64,000 nucleotides of DNA from Monosporascus cannonballus (Eukaryota > Ascomycota > Sordariomycetes > Xylariales), in the NCBI GenBank assembly GCA_004154925.1, contig QJNS01000164.1, forward strand, positions 62,001-126,000, written 5' to 3'. This document shows positions 22,396-35,599 of this stretch, piece by piece. The translations under genes were made by a program, and so were the position numbers. Each line of letters begins with the position of its first letter. The first letter of the stretch is position 1. The notes beneath the pieces were generated by a model. It made no database searches, had not been told where the DNA came from, and worked only from the letters and a program-made list of their open reading frames with translations.

Positions 22396-24068
22396 AAGGG
22401 GGCCCTGTTAATGTACATACTTGAAGAATGCGACGTACGGAATCAACTAGGTCGGTTCCTACTAACTCGGCACGGACGGGTAGAATGAGCCTGTCCGGGG
22501 TTGGCGTCCTAGTGCATACAACACGGCTGAGGCGATAGGCAAGGCGTGATTCTCTGGCGAGGTCTCGGGGGGCATGGAGGATTCGCAGAACATTTCCGTG
22601 TGTTTTCGATGCTTCTTAGCATAGACGGGAAGGATGGACGGCGGATAGTGCATGATATCTAACGTTTTTGCTCGCATTTGACTGGTGGTGCAAAGAGAAC
22701 GACTAGAATAAGAACAAAAACGAACCAAGAAAGAACCGGAACCTACCTACCTAGCCAGCAGAATCCATATGCACACTACATATGCAACCTACCAACAGTA
22801 TTCATCGCGGCGCAAATAGATATTTCATTTATCAGCTCCACTGCATACTGTCTCTGCCCTTTCCCGCTGCGCAATCGTACTACTCATTTCCCGACACTGT
22901 AGCTCCCGCGAACTCGCCGGCCAGGTCCGTGCCCACAGCCCTCTCGGGCCGCCCGCCCGGGTTATTTCTCCTAATAATTATACCCAGTTCGGCGCGTCTG
23001 ATGACGGTATGCCTCCTGCTGGATCCCCTCATTGGGAAACCTATTAGGCTTAAGTTCCCTGATTGGTGGGGAGTGGAGATGGGAGTAGTGGCTCTACGCT
23101 CAACCACGAATCGCATGGATGCCCGGGCTGTCGAGGGGTGCAAGGGGACCCCTTTGAGGCTGTTCCTGACGCGGGGTAAAGGATTATGTACCGCACCGGA
23201 TAGTAAGTACCGGATATGCCCCTGTTCTCTGATGGAGAAAGCTTATATCCATATATGTTTTATCCAAGCATAGAGTTTATGTTCCGCTCTTCGTGGTTTC
23301 CCTCCCTGAGGGCTTCGTATGTTCTTTTCACAGGAAGCACACATATAGCCCTTCGAATTCTTTCAGGTATCCGGACTTCCCCAACATGACGTCCCTGTTT
23401 CGAGCAACTTATGGAGGGTTCGGAAGCGGGTATGGCCTATGATATATGGTAGTTTTCTGGCAGCATGTTATTCTCCCCATTTTATACCATATACTTCGCA
23501 GCTTGATGCACCAATACTAAAGGAGCGGACAAAAATCCAACATGTTATGTACCCCTAAAGGCTCCGGGAAAGAAGGAGAAGGGAGTCTCGCGTTTCCGCA
23601 ATACAACTGTGGTGGCATTCCCAGCCGGCTTAGATATCTAACCGTAATTTATCAACGGCTTCCACATCGACTGGTGTTCTTGTAGGTTAAGGACAGATGT
23701 CGCTATGAGTTGGGCTGCAGAGGGTTTCTATTCGAGTCTCACTTCAAAGTCCACATGGATGGTATATATATACATTAATTCTACTCTCATGAATCCGGTT
23801 CGCTAGGAAACGTTTTTTTGCTGCATGAGGCAGTAATTAACCTGATGATGAATCGCTATGGACGTCGTTATGCCGATGGAGCTCTAGGGCTCCGGTGCCA
23901 TGCTGCAGCGCACGGATCCTAGCAGTTCATCTCATTGGCGGGTCCGCACCAAGGACGAACCTGCCATTAACAACACGCTCGTGGACATCTACCGGCCCAG
24001 GAACCTTGCGTCTACGGATAGAATATAAAGGAGACGTTCAATTGTTTGGTGTGGCTGTTTCTTCCCCG
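22396..24068. other. Intergenic between LSC1 and the PLD-like gene
   Basis: About 1.7 kb with short frames only. Several CCT/ACCTACCTACC-like short repeats lie near 22741. The open stretch at 22782-23273 has no recognisable similarity. It probably contains the LSC1 3' end and the PLD-like gene promoter. Confidence 0.45.
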
Positions 24069-25571
24069 ATGGAACCGCTTTCTGACTTCGGGGGGGAATG
24101 GAGGGCGGCCCTCAAAGAACGTTCCGCAGAGCAGGCCGATGACCTGCCAAATTACCATGTCTCAGATCCAGAATCTCTGGTCTGCACGTCGCACCCGGAG
24201 TCATTCGAGATAGGCACCGGGGCATCGATTTATACGCGAACTCTGCTCCCAGCCATCTTAGAGGCGGAACACGAAGTGATCCTCGTGACCTGTTTCTGGG
24301 CCCGGTCATCTACGCTAAGCGCGTTGAATGAGACTTTGACGAAGCTTGCAGAGCACCGTCGCGGGGAGATCCGCAATGAGAGCGCGGGGGGGCCGGATGC
24401 CCGTATCCTCCCGCCTTTGCGGATACGGATATGCTTCTCATCCAGATCGCCTTTCCAGAAGCTGTTTCACACCTCTTCGAGGGCTGGGTATGTCTATCCG
24501 CCATCGCAATGGCCAACCAAACTCGGGTTGCCGGCCCCGGAGCTTCTGGGAGCAGGCCGCATTGACCTCCGGGTGAAGACTCTGTTCTTCCTGCCCTTCA
24601 GCGTCATGCACCCTAAGTTCTTGATAGTTGATCGCCGCCGTGCCTTCTTGCCCAGCTGTAATATTAGCTGGGAATCATGGCTGGAAGGCTGCGTTCAGAT
24701 TACGGGGGACTCAGTGAGCCGGTTAATGCAGTTTTATTGGGGTGTATGGGAGTATGATACCGGAGATGGCATGGGCGTCCAAAGCGATTCCGAACTGCGA
24801 GATAGCTTAACTCGGATATCTTCAAGTACCGGTAGGATTGGTTTGACGTCTATTGAGAGCCCAGCAACTCTGTTCAAACGTCTAGATGTGGGCACGACAC
24901 CCACGGTACTATTGCCGTCTTCACATCATCGCAACCCTCAATTCCGCCCATTTCCGTGGCAATTGACAGCAACACCTCCGGCAACCCCCCTCAACTGTGC
25001 CATACTACACCTCTTAAATATTTCTCAAACTACAATCTACTTGCAGACACCTAACCTGACGTCTTCAGCCGTTATCAATGCGCTCCTGGAGGCGCTTCAG
25101 CGGGGTATTAACGTAACCATAGTAACCAGCAAGGGAATGATGGTCCTGGAACAAATCATCACGGCTGGAACGACTACGTCAATGTGTCTCGTCTCCTTCA
25201 TCAGAAGATATAGGCAACGAAAAGCTCGCATCTCAAAAGCCGAGACTGGGGGAGAACCAGGCTCGACAGTCGATTTGGAGGCGCAGTATTCGCGCTTAGG
25301 CAAACTGAAAATATCCTACTTCCGCCCGACGACGCGAGATTCAGCTACGCGACCACTCGAAGAACCAGTACAATCGCATCTCAAATTGACCATTGTCGAT
25401 GGCCAATACACCGTCCTCGGCTCTGGAAATATGGACCGTGCAAGCTGGTTCACAAGTCAGGAATTGGGCATCCTGTTCCAATCAAGGGAGTTCGCCAGTT
25501 CGGTGAGTGAGAGTGTTGCCGACGTCTTGAGCGACCGAGTAGACACAATTTTCGATTCGGAAGCAAGGTAG
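24069..25571 (+). CDS. Phospholipase D-like protein with two HKD motifs
   Basis: A single-exon frame, 500 residues from the first in-frame ATG at 24069. The frame stays open back to 23895 but only from a GTG codon, so I prefer the ATG. Two phosphodiesterase HKD motifs are intact: H181-P-K183-F-L-I-V-D188 followed by N-I-S-W-E-S-W, and H437-L-K439-T..D444 followed by G-S-G-N-M-D-R-A-S-W. No PX, PH or C2 domain precedes them, so it belongs with the compact cardiolipin-synthase/PLD-like superfamily found widely in fungi. It probably hydrolyses or transfers a phosphatidyl group. The real substrate cannot be read from the sequence. Confidence 0.9.
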   Translation: MEPLSDFGGEWRAALKERSAEQADDLPNYHVSDPESLVCTSHPESFEIGTGASIYTRTLLPAILEAEHEVILVTCFWARSSTLSALNETLTKLAEHRRGEIRNESAGGPDARILPPLRIRICFSSRSPFQKLFHTSSRAGYVYPPSQWPTKLGLPAPELLGAGRIDLRVKTLFFLPFSVMHPKFLIVDRRRAFLPSCNISWESWLEGCVQITGDSVSRLMQFYWGVWEYDTGDGMGVQSDSELRDSLTRISSSTGRIGLTSIESPATLFKRLDVGTTPTVLLPSSHHRNPQFRPFPWQLTATPPATPLNCAILHLLNISQTTIYLQTPNLTSSAVINALLEALQRGINVTIVTSKGMMVLEQIITAGTTTSMCLVSFIRRYRQRKARISKAETGGEPGSTVDLEAQYSRLGKLKISYFRPTTRDSATRPLEEPVQSHLKLTIVDGQYTVLGSGNMDRASWFTSQELGILFQSREFASSVSESVADVLSDRVDTIFDSEAR

Positions 25572-26054
25572 AGGGTAATCACCGCTGACCCTGTATCCTG
25601 TGGACCGATTGCGGATGGCCGAGGCTAAGGCTGGCCGGCCATGCAAAAGACTTTGCCTCGGGCATCTTCCGGTATTGTCGCTCTGAGCCCCATTCGGTCG
25701 AACTCTCTACCTTTTCTCTTTTACCTTTTTTGTCTTCCGTCTTGGAAGGCGGAATCTAAACAAGGAATCTCAACATTCTTCACACAGCTCCCCCGCTGGA
25801 CCTCGTTGGAATTATGATCTTGATTTATCCGATGTAGCTCGGTGTGCCCGTGCATGCCAAGGCTAGACATTCCCTATATGGGATGAAGGTGCGGAATCTT
25901 CAAGGAGTCATGGTTGTCTGTGCGCCCTTGCCACCTCTGCACACCCATAAGCGGTCAAAACTCGATGAGATTGGTGACCGGTGATCGATCCCACGCTGAC
26001 CTTATTGCACAAGCTTTGGGGAGGACTGTTATAATACGCAAGCCACCTATCACA
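25572..26054. other. Intergenic border of the first transposon nest
   Basis: Ordinary composition until about 26040, then an abrupt shift to AT-rich transposon sequence. No gene seen. Confidence 0.5.
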
Positions 26055-26722
26055 GGCATCAAAGAAAAATACGACGCATCGTAATTACTATCAAAACAAA
26101 ATTAAAATAACTAGATAACGATCTAAAGCAGCAACCCCAAAAGTCAGAAAATCTGATTAATATACCACCATAATACCACAAATACGAACAAGTTTTCAGA
26201 AAAAAACTTAATACGAAATTATGAAAACATAACGAATAAAATTATAAAATAATTCTTAAGAAAAAATCCTTAACGAAATTTTACCTTATTTATAACCTCA
26301 GCGGAAATGAACTGCGCACTTTTAAAGAATACTTAAAACATCGGTTACAAAAAAAATAAATTCGACTTTCGAAATTACTAAGAAAGTACCTTATATTTTT
26401 CGTACCGAAAAAAAAAACGAAAAATTACGACTTTTAGTTAATTATCGACAACTAAATAATATTATTAAAAATCGAATATTATTATCTTTAATTACAAAAA
26501 TAAAAAACCGATTTTACGAAGCTAAATACTTCATAATATTCGATCTTAAAGATAAACATAACTTTATTAAAATTATAAAAATACGCATAAAAATAACTTT
26601 TAAAACGAAATATAAATTATTTCAATATTTGGTTATACTAATAGGACTTATAAACGTACCAGCAACTTTCTAGCGGATAATTAATTATATACTACGAGAA
26701 TACTTCGATATTTTCGTTGCTT

Positions 26723-27141
26723 TGTAACGAACCTGTCATATATCCACCTGGAGGTATGAGCAGTATCCGAAAAGGGTTCTTGATTTGCAGGTAACAATAG
26801 GGCGAAGAATGATTTAGTAGTCTGTTCGCTAAAAAGATTTAAAGACTTTTCCTTCAATTAAAGAACGGTGTAATTACCTCTTGATTAAAAGCTTAGATTG
26901 ATAGCTAAAAAGCGAAACTAAGTAAGTGCTATTTACATAAGAGACCGATTCATTATATATCCCAATTCCTAAAGTGAGTATATCGTGGATTTATATAATT
27001 TATGTGATTTGGTCCAGATTACTTAAATTACCTAGATCACTTAAAAAACCAAGTTTTCCTGTCCGGAGTTTACCTATGACAGGTTCGTACTAGGCCTTAT
27101 AAGTAAGTTTCCTCGAAATAGGAACCCCTGTTCCTGTAACA
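26723..27141 (-). repeat. 3' LTR of element B
   Basis: 419 bp, starting TGTAACGAACCTGTC and ending CCTGTTCCTGTAACA. It pairs with 40675-41093. The differences are mostly G-to-A and C-to-T transitions. Confidence 0.93.
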
Positions 27142-27329
27142 CTATTTCCCCTTTCCAAAGATTTTTGTCCTAAAGATAAGTACCGTAGGTGGCTACTTCG
27201 TTTTGTTGGAGAGAGTTGGAGACGTCCCAGCTGACTTTACCATAATAGGGCGCATTTAAAAAGAAAAAAGAAAACCTTGCCTGAATTAACGCGATTTTCG
27301 CGACGTTCGAACCAATTCGATAAAAAGGT

Positions 27330-27877
27330 TTGGCGTCAGGGCTTTTCCTTGTTTTAACTGTATTCGTCTTAGCGAAGCCGAATGTTTTTTCGCTTTCTGA
27401 TATTTCAAGTTGTAATTGTTACATTCGTCGTCAGCGTTTAACTTGTGACGTTTTGACCATGAACTCCTTGGCGAAACTGGGCGAAATGTACGACCGGCTG
27501 GAAAAAAAGCAAAAAGAGGCGGAGGATACCTTGGTCGAATATTAGGAGGCTGCCGAAAAAAAAAAACAAAAGAGCTGGTTGGTCGGATAAGGCGTTTGCG
27601 TTTTCAGCAAAAAGTTTTAAAGAAAAAAGTTATAGCTATTTTAAAGGAAAGAGAGGAACTGGACCGGTTGGAAGAGCAAGAAAGGTTGGAAGAAGAACGT
27701 CGTCGAACGGAGGCGGAACAAGCGCAACTTATTTCCGAGATGGATGCCGTTATGGAAACGTCGGCTTCCTTCGATTGGAACGCCGAGGGTTTGGATTTGA
27801 ATAGAGGACCTTTGTCGCCTGCGATCTTGGCCGTACGGGAGATGGTCGGTCAGGATTCTGGCGGTGGAACGTCTTAA
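27330..27877 (+). pseudogene. ORF antisense to gag-pol in element B: zinc-cluster-like plus coiled coil
   Basis: Lies about 190 bp inside the 3' LTR on the strand opposite to pol. Across one frameshift the N-terminus shows C-x2-C-x7-C (C-F-N-C...E-C) and then C-x2-Y-x7-C-D-V (C-N-C-Y...T-C-D-V), where the Tyr is what a Cys codon becomes by one G-to-A change. A highly charged coiled coil follows (L-K-E-R-E-E-L-D-R-L-E-E-Q-E-R-L-E-E-E), then an acidic tail with F-D-W-N. The same kind of ORF lies at the same place in elements A, C and D. Stops and a frameshift break it. Function is unknown; the Cys pattern suggests zinc binding. Confidence 0.6.
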
Positions 27878-28449
27878 CCAGGTTCATCGTATTCGTTAAG
27901 TGGTTAAGTGGTTCCCACATATTTTCTTTATGTGAATACCCTTCTTATTTAACTAGGTACTAAATTTTATTTTTAACCATTCTGAAATCCAGTATTTGTT
28001 CGATTTCGTATTCGTCAAAATTTTTTTCGAGTTCCAGGTCTGTTTTTAATAAGGCGTTTTTAGGTGCTAATTTAAGCAAAGAAATATGGAAAACAGAATA
28101 TATTCTTATTTTCTTAGGTAGCGACAGTCGGTAGTTAGTTCTGGAAATAACTTTTTCGACCTTAAATAGGCCAAATTTCTTAAAATCGAACTTATCGCTA
28201 AGTTTTTTCGTTTTAATTTATAAGATATTCGAAATTGCATTTTGTTTTTAACGCAGCAAATAAACCTTATTTCCTTTCGTTAAAATTAATCCTTTAATTC
28301 TTTTTTTATTATAATATTAGGTTATTTATTATTAGAAAAATCGTAATTTATTTTGGAAACGAACTTGGATTATTTTAATTTCTATTATTAATATTTTTGT
28401 TCTTAGGGCAATCGTAACAACTTTTAGTACCTTGTTAAACGGTTATTTG

Positions 28450-29250
28450 GGTCGTTTTATTTTTGCGTTACGTCCATATATAGCTGTATAAGAAAATATG
28501 CCTATATTTTCGTTAATAAATATATTATAAACGATTTATACCAATAATAAAAATTTTACCTAATTATTTTGTTAATAATTAATATAGTTTCGAAAATATT
28601 ATTTTAAAATTTAATTAAATTATTTTATTTATTTATCCATTTAAAAATAATATGCTGTTAAAAACTTAAGCTTAATACCGATTTATTTGAAAAAGTTGGT
28701 GCTAAACTTTGAAATAAAAAACGTATTTTTATCGGAAATAATCTTTTTTAATATTTTATATTTGTTTAAGTAATATCTAATAAAAGCGTAAGCTAATTAT
28801 TCTGCCGTTACGTTTTCTTTAAAAGGTAAGAAATACTTATATTTGGTAAATCTATTAATAATTACCCATATTCCGTCGTATTTAACTCCAGTAACTAGGT
28901 ATTTAAATAAAGGTAAGCTAATGATAAAATCTCAAATTATAGTATTCCATGCCTTATTTGGAATTTCAGTAGGTTGTAATAATCCATAGGGTTTATGGCG
29001 TATTACCTTAGCTTTGTTACAAATATTGCAATTTTTAAGTACTTTTTTGACCATACGGCGTAACTCCGGAAAGTCATATTTTTCTTACAGTTATCTGGTT
29101 ATTTTGAAAATTTTTTGGTATCCGTATAATGGATCTTTATAGAACTCCTTTACAAACTGTTCCTGTTAATCTTTGGGAATATAGATCTTGTTATGGTATA
29201 ATAGCTAATCCTTTAGTTATCCTTTTAGTTACTAAATTTTTTTTTGTTTT
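28450..29250 (-). pseudogene. Element B integrase region (degraded)
   Basis: The minus strand carries Y-D-G-I-W-V-I-I-N-R-F-T-K, then A-Y-A-F-I-R-Y-Y and I-S-D-K-N, the shape of the Ty3/Gypsy integrase core (G-x-x-Y-D-x-I-W-V-I-V-D-R-F-T-K). The catalytic Asp codon reads Asn, a RIP-type change. Stops are frequent. Confidence 0.7.
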
Positions 29251-29899
29251 TCCGTATCGTAAAAATTCCGGAACCATATTAAAAGTTCGGTGGTTAGTCT
29301 TTTTATTATTTTATATAACTATACGGTACCGTCCTTGTTATATTGTAATATCTGTATGCTTTTTTTGGGGACCTTAGAATCGTAATCTTCTTTACGACTA
29401 AGAATATCCGCCTGGATGTTTTTTTTTTCCTTTGATATAATGGATTTTGAAATTAAATCTGAATAGAAAAATCATCTATTTTTTATGTCGTTTATTTAGT
29501 TCTTAAATTTTCATAAATCGCGTAAGGTTTTTATGATCAAAGTAAATATCGAAAGGTTCTTTTATTTTACTAAAGTAAAGTTTTTATTTCTTAAAAACGT
29601 TAATAATTACTAATAACTTTTTGTTATAAATCTAGTATTTAAGTTTTGTATTTCGGAATACTTTTAAGTAATATGCTACTGGGTATTATTGGTTATTATT
29701 TTTTTATTATTTTAAAACTGCACCTAAGGCGTATTTTGAAATATCGGTTTTTAGGCGTTTTTTTTATCTGGGTTTGGTATTTTTACTATTAATTTATTAA
29801 TAATTGTTTTCTTCAATTTTTAAAATATTTCTTTTATTTCCTCTAAAAATTCGAACTTTTTTTTAACGTATTTCTCGGTAGTAAGTTTCGTTAATAGCC

Positions 29900-30660
29900 T
29901 GACGATATCTCCGTACTTCTCAATTAAGCTATGTATATAATCCGTAAATTCTAAAATTTATCGAATATTTATAATGGTCGCCTTATCGGGAATAAGCCAA
30001 TCCTTAACTGCTTCCAATTTGGAATATTAAATTTGAATTTGGCCGAAAGTAAAAATAAATCCCAGAAAATCTAATTTCTATATATGCTATACGCTTTTGG
30101 CAGAATTAATTCGAATATTCGCCTTATCTAAAATTCTAAGCATTTAGGCCACATATTTCTGGTACTTTTCTAGGGTTTCGGAATAAATAAGGATGTCGTC
30201 GAGATAGACAAACATAAATTTATCCAAGAATTATCTAAAAGTGGTTATAACCAAGTTTTGGAAACTGGCGGGAACATTAATAAGTTCTATCGGCATCATT
30301 TTGTATTCGTAAAATCCATATATTGTTCTAAATACCGTTTTCCATTTTTCTCCTTTGGCCATTCGGATACGGTAATAACTATTACGAAGGTTAAATGCCG
30401 TAAATCATTTGGCTTTGCTGGCATTTTCTTTTAAGGTATTTATAAGTGTTAAAGGGTATTTATTTTTAATCATAATATCGTTTAATTATTTATAGTCGAT
30501 TACTTTTCGATAAACAGAGTTTCCGTTTTTATCGATTTTTTGCTTACTATCTTTAATCTTTAATACCATAAAAATAAGGTATCTAGTCGGGGAGTTAAAA
30601 AGCTAAATATATCTTTTCTTCAGATCCAGTTATATGCTTTTCCATAAGGCTTTTAACTTT
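29900..30660 (-). pseudogene. Element B reverse transcriptase region (degraded, YLDD retained)
   Basis: On the minus strand F-V-Y-L-D-D-I-L-I-Y is present, with Y-L-D-D at 30206-30195. The flanking RT blocks are recognisable but broken by stops. This is the only one of the four RT copies here whose catalytic tetrad is still spelled YLDD. Confidence 0.75.
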
Positions 30661-30929
30661 TTTGGGCTTATATAATAAATCTTATAAAGTTTAAGATAAT
30701 ATTTTTCCTTAATAAATATCCGATGGTTTTATTAATTATATGGCGGTAGCTTATAATCCTCTTTATCTTTAAATAATTGCTTAAATCCTTAATATTCCGG
30801 CGGTACCGTAAGGATTTGGTTAAGGATCCGTACTTCCTTGACGACATAGCAGATTTTTCGGTTATCTTTTTCTGGTATTTTCGTTTCGTTTTTCCAGGAA
30901 AGTATTCGTTTTTTCTAATCGATCTATGG

Positions 30930-31215
30930 GTTGCTGGAACAAAGCCAAAGCATTCCCAGGATGATATCGTATCCAAAGATGTTAGCGATATCCAGCGAAA
31001 TGTATTCTTAATATCCCTGGATTTGGACCGGGAGTTCTTCCGTTTTTCGAAAAATTTGTCCATTTTCATAGGTGGACAGGCTGCCATCCACCGTACGCAA
31101 CTTATAGAACTTTAGCTTATATCTCCAGGAAATCTGATATTTTTCTGCTGTTATAAGGGAAGCAAAATTGCCTTTTGCTCCGGAATTAATTATGGCTTTA
31201 AATGTTTTGTTTTTG
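30930..31215 (-). pseudogene. Element B aspartic protease region (degraded)
   Basis: The minus strand shows I-I-N-S-G-A-K-G-N-F-A-S, the retropepsin D-S-G motif with Asp changed to Asn, and later D-I-I-L-G-M-L-W-L followed by N-P-x-I-D-W, the conserved end of Gypsy proteases. Confidence 0.7.
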
Positions 31216-32159
31216 TACTGGAAAAAAATCTCGATCTAACTGCGTATTCCTTTGGTTACCTTACATAAGGTCTTATAAACTAAGGCTTTTCGGTACCTTA
31301 ATTTCGAGGGCCTTTGTAATTTTTTGATTTTTGATACCGTTCGGCTTAAGCAAATCTTTATTCGCGAGCTTTTCGGACCGCATACCTGGTACATTGGTTA
31401 TTTTTGTACCGGAACCATATTTTTTTTTGCCGTATTTGCATTATAACTTCGGGGTTGGATTTTTTTCTTAACTTATCCCTTGGCCTTATATTTTCCGAAT
31501 TATAAGGTTAAAAAAGTAAATCTCCGAAAAAGGTATTCCCATATTTAAGAACTTATATTAAACGCAAAACATCAGGAAATAACATAAATATCCTTGCGAT
31601 ATGGCCTTCTAACTCTATTCTGATTTAGGGTATAAATAACAAGACCTAAGGTATTCCGGCCATCGTGGAATTTCCGTATATCGGCATTCGTCATCTGGTT
31701 CGGTAGGAATCTCGTCGTTCCATCCAGGCCAAAAGTTATTATCTTTTTTGGCTTTAAGATAGACAAGATAATCGTCGAGGTAGCAGGCAGTAAAATGTAA
31801 CAGGTCGTAAAGGTTTACTGATAATGTCTTCTGGTAAATGGTGCATTTTGGGAGCTCGCAGAACTCCGGAAACAACTGTCCATAATTACTGGCGTCTGGT
31901 CGAAACTGACCGTCCTTTATATGCATCTCACACTTCTGGGAATTAAGGTAATACTGGTATCCTAGCCCTATAGCTATCTTGGAAGCCGTCTGTCCTAGGT
32001 GGTATTTATAGGCTTTAACCTTAAAGTCCTGGCAAATAGGACAATCCTCGTACTTTAGGTTATCGTTCTAAATCTAAATGGTTATGGCAATAATGAATTC
32101 TGGCTGGAAGGAAATTAAATTAACTTCTTTCTCTTCCTCTTCTGCCTTACTGTCAATTT

Positions 32160-32609
32160 CTTGTTCAGCCGCTTTAGCTTTCTTCTGGGATTAAGGAATC
32201 CCTCCCTTTTTGGAGTTCCTCTTGGCGGAAGAATAACATTCACTTTTAAAATGCCCTTTCTTGCTATAATTAAAACACTTTACTTTGAACTTATCTTTCT
32301 TAGGCTCCTTCGAAACGGAACTCGCTTCCTTCTAAGGCTTGCCCTTATCCTTTTTATTCTAGCTCTTAAAGCCCTTATCGTTATCTCGTCTGCCGGTCCT
32401 TTTTTTCTCAAGGTACCGATCAAAAATGCGTCGGTCGGCGATAATAACCTTATCCGTATACTTTGCGAAAGATCCAACCTTTGGTTCCCTATATATCTCA
32501 TCCTTAACCAGGGGCTTTAGGCCATCATAATAAGGATAAAATAACGCACTTTCTGGCAGGTTTAAAATAACGGCCAAGCGGTTGAATTCCGTCGTGTACT
32601 CGGCGGCTG
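32160..32609 (-). pseudogene. Element B gag, C-terminal part
   Basis: A minus-strand frame at 32703-32359 reads E-Y-T-T-E-F-N-R-L-A and Y-Y-D-G-L-K-P-L-V-K-D-E-I, typical of retrotransposon gag. A CCHC zinc knuckle follows at 32277-32236, with the second Cys read as Tyr (C-F-N-Y-S-K-K-G-H-F-K-S-E-C). The gag is cut at 32609/39700 by element C, and the N-terminal part is at 39705-40560. Bases 32610-32703 of the frame belong to the C LTR. Confidence 0.75.
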
Positions 32610-32981
32610 TGTTACGACCCAACCCAAGATCGGCCACGAAAACGGTCGGACCCACAAAAGAAAAAGTTACGTGATTTGGATCTTTTTTGGCATTAAGATC
32701 CAAATGAATCCATACAGAACCAACCGAATCCTATGGCATTAGATCTGCGATAACGACGAGATTTAATGAAGATTTAATTAACGCATGAAGATATATACGT
32801 TCATTAATTCCATAGTTTAGATAGTTTCAGCTTGTAATAAGATATCGTTACCCAAAGTATCCTTGGCATTACGAGACGTGATACGTTACTGTATTTATTG
32901 CTTAGATTCTTACGATATTTTTGTTAACATAAACCCGTACGACTTAGGTTTAATAATTGGTTAAACCGCTTAGCCGTTATA
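32610..32981 (+). repeat. 5' LTR of element C
   Basis: 372 bp, starting TGTTACGACCCAACCC and ending GCCGTTATA (RIP-changed from GCCGTCACA). It pairs with 39328-39699. Confidence 0.93.
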
Positions 32982-33059
32982 CGTTACAAGCTTTTGTTTA
33001 GTAGTACCGTTAGATTTTGAGCAATATTTAATACTGTTAAAATGTTGACTAGTACTTAG

Positions 33060-33950
33060 GAAACCCTTACTCAGTAGCTTCAGGCTCGAATTCGGGAGCT
33101 GGAGAAAAAAGTTCGATAACTTAGGGCTACGCCTGCCTAACTCTTTTTCGTTCGTATAAAGCCGAAAAAATCAGAACCTTACGATGGAAAAGGTAACCTT
33201 TAAACCTTTTTAACTTAGATACGAATTTACCTTCGCTTTTTAAATTTTAGCGACCCAGCGGATATGGTTTTAGTAATGGGAGTATGCCTAACAGGAGATG
33301 CGGTTAATTAGTTTGAACTTATTATGAAAAACTTTTTGGAAATAAAAAAAGCAGATAAGGAGGATTTTATTAACGAGATCTTTTTAATTTATATTAATTT
33401 TGAAAATAAAGTGCGTAATAATTTCGGCAATCCGGATAAAAAACGATTAACGGTTTAACAATTCTTATAATTCCGATAAAAAAGACCTGTATCTAAGTAC
33501 GCCGTAACCTTTAAAAGTTTTGCGGCTAAGGCAGGATAAAGAGACGACGAAGCCGACGCCCTTATCGATATATTTTATAAAGGGTTGAAAAATGATATAA
33601 AAAATAAAATTATTCGGATTAAACGATTAGTTACCCTGGACCGGTATATTGCAAAAGTAATTAAGATTAATAATCGACAATTTAAGAAATGACAGGAGAA
33701 AAAAGGATAATATGCCTTACGTTCGGGATATAAGTCCAATCAGGGGAAAAAACGAGACGTACCCCCTATTTCTTATGGAACGGCGCCAGGACTTATGGAA
33801 TTCGGCGTTACCCATAGACAGGATTGGAGCCAGATTAAGTGCTTTAATTGTGGCAAGATAGGATATAAAGCCTATAAGTGCAAAAAGCCCAAGAAATTAC
33901 GACAGGATAACTGGACCCCTATACTGGAGGGACAGTTTAGGAATAACTAA
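33060..33950 (+). pseudogene. Element C gag (degraded)
   Basis: The frame includes a coiled R-I-R-E-L-E-K-K segment, a gag core, and a zinc knuckle at 33840-33881 reading C-F-N-C-G-K-I-G-Y-K-A-Y-K-C, with the His of CCHC changed to Tyr. Several stops. Confidence 0.75.
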
Positions 33951-34889
33951 GGAAATGATAACAAAGTTATTAATATGATTTAAGCCAAGTACGTATTAGG
34001 CCATAAGTAAGAAGTTTAATAAGGACCATTACGATAAAAGATTTGACGAGGAATACAAAAAGCCAAAAAGCTGGCTTAATAGGTGATGCGAGCACAGTAA
34101 GAGGCATTATAAAGATAATTACGCGAATACCAAGACTAGATAGAAAAAATTTGTCCCGGAATACCCGATCGATATGGCAGAATGTATGCCATATACTGTC
34201 GACGACGAGAATACCCTGATTACGAAAAATGGAAATAACATATTTACGTACGAATTACCCGTATGTACTATGAGGGATTCGACTTTTTAAACCGAACCGG
34301 GCATAATAAGAACGACGAATAATGGTATCGATAATTTCGAACCATAACCCCAAAAGATGTTTAGCAGTTGGCCGAAATAAAGAGCTGGCCTAAAGGAAAG
34401 TAGTGCCCGTAAGAAAACCCCTTTTGTCATTATGGATAGTACAACCATTAAACGGAAAAGGAGTTAATCCAGCGTACGGTAAAAAAGCACTATTAAAAAG
34501 TTATTACGGACCTTTATTTTTAATTAGCATTTATTACAGATCTTTACGAAAAAAAGGTTATCAAAAAAATACGTTAATTTATAGGAGATTTCTGAAACGA
34601 TAGCCAAATAACGCATAATGGGATGTAGTCGTAAACATAAAAGAATAATTTATTCGATAAAGAAAGAAATTATAAGAAAATCAGGAATAATTAATACGGC
34701 TCGAAGAAATAGTACGCCGGCAATAACGACAAATATAGTAGCTTAATGCGTTAAACGAAAAAACACAAATAAGGCTCGACCGATTCGAATAAGAATTAAA
34801 AGAAAAAGGTTACCTATAAAAAAGCCGTAAAATAACGAAACCTAAAGGAGTTAAAAGGAATTCTTAAAAAGAGCTTTAAACGCGACGAT

Positions 34890-35270
34890 AGGAAACGTTA
34901 ACAACCTTATTATTTTGGAAATACAGATCGGAACATATTAGTATACCGTAATGGTAAATTACGGAGCTTTGGACGGAAATTATATTGTACCGGATATGGT
35001 TAATAAACTTAGATTGTTATGGAGATATAAGTTAAAACCTTATATAACGACAAATGTCGAAGGTTAGGAATTCGCTTACGATAACGGAAAAGTTATACGC
35101 GAAATTAATTACTTCGAGATTTTTATTTAAGGATAATACTAGACGGTTAATTTCGATATCGTTTTATTTAGGAATTACGATATGATCTTAGGATTACCAT
35201 AAATACGCCAATACGGAATTTTGATTAACGGCGGAACTGGCCAGGTAAAGTTTATTTTATTCCTTATTAA
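34890..35270 (+). pseudogene. Element C aspartic protease region (degraded)
   Basis: M-V-N-Y-G-A-L-D-G-N-Y-I-V stands where retropepsins have D-S-G-A-x-x-N-F-I. Downstream Y-D-M-I-L-G-L-P matches the protease end motif. Confidence 0.65.
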
Positions 35271-35599
35271 TAAATAAGAAAAGGAAAAATTAAAATCTTA
35301 ATACTTGATCGATAATGGCGACGAATGCAGGCATAAGGATACGACAAATACCTTATTACCTAAAGAAACAAGATACAAAAAAAAGAACGGGCATTAGAAA
35401 AAATACGACATATCGTTATTACCATCAGAGCGAAACTAAGGTAACTGAACGACGATCTAGAAAAACAACAGCCCAAAGAGTTAGAAAACTTGACCAATAT
35501 GCCACCACAATATTACAGATACGAGCAGCTCTTCAGGAAGGAGCTCGATACAAAATTACCAGAACACAGCGAATAGGACCATGAAATAGTTTTTAAAAA

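Noticed and set aside
23895..24068. 58-residue N-terminal extension of the PLD-like protein
   Set aside because: It begins with GTG, has no family similarity, and the first in-frame ATG is at 24069.
26030..26060. A 5' LTR for element A starting at TGTTATAATACG
   Set aside because: Only a few bases resemble the LTR start, and homology to element C then begins mid-pol; A is 5'-truncated.
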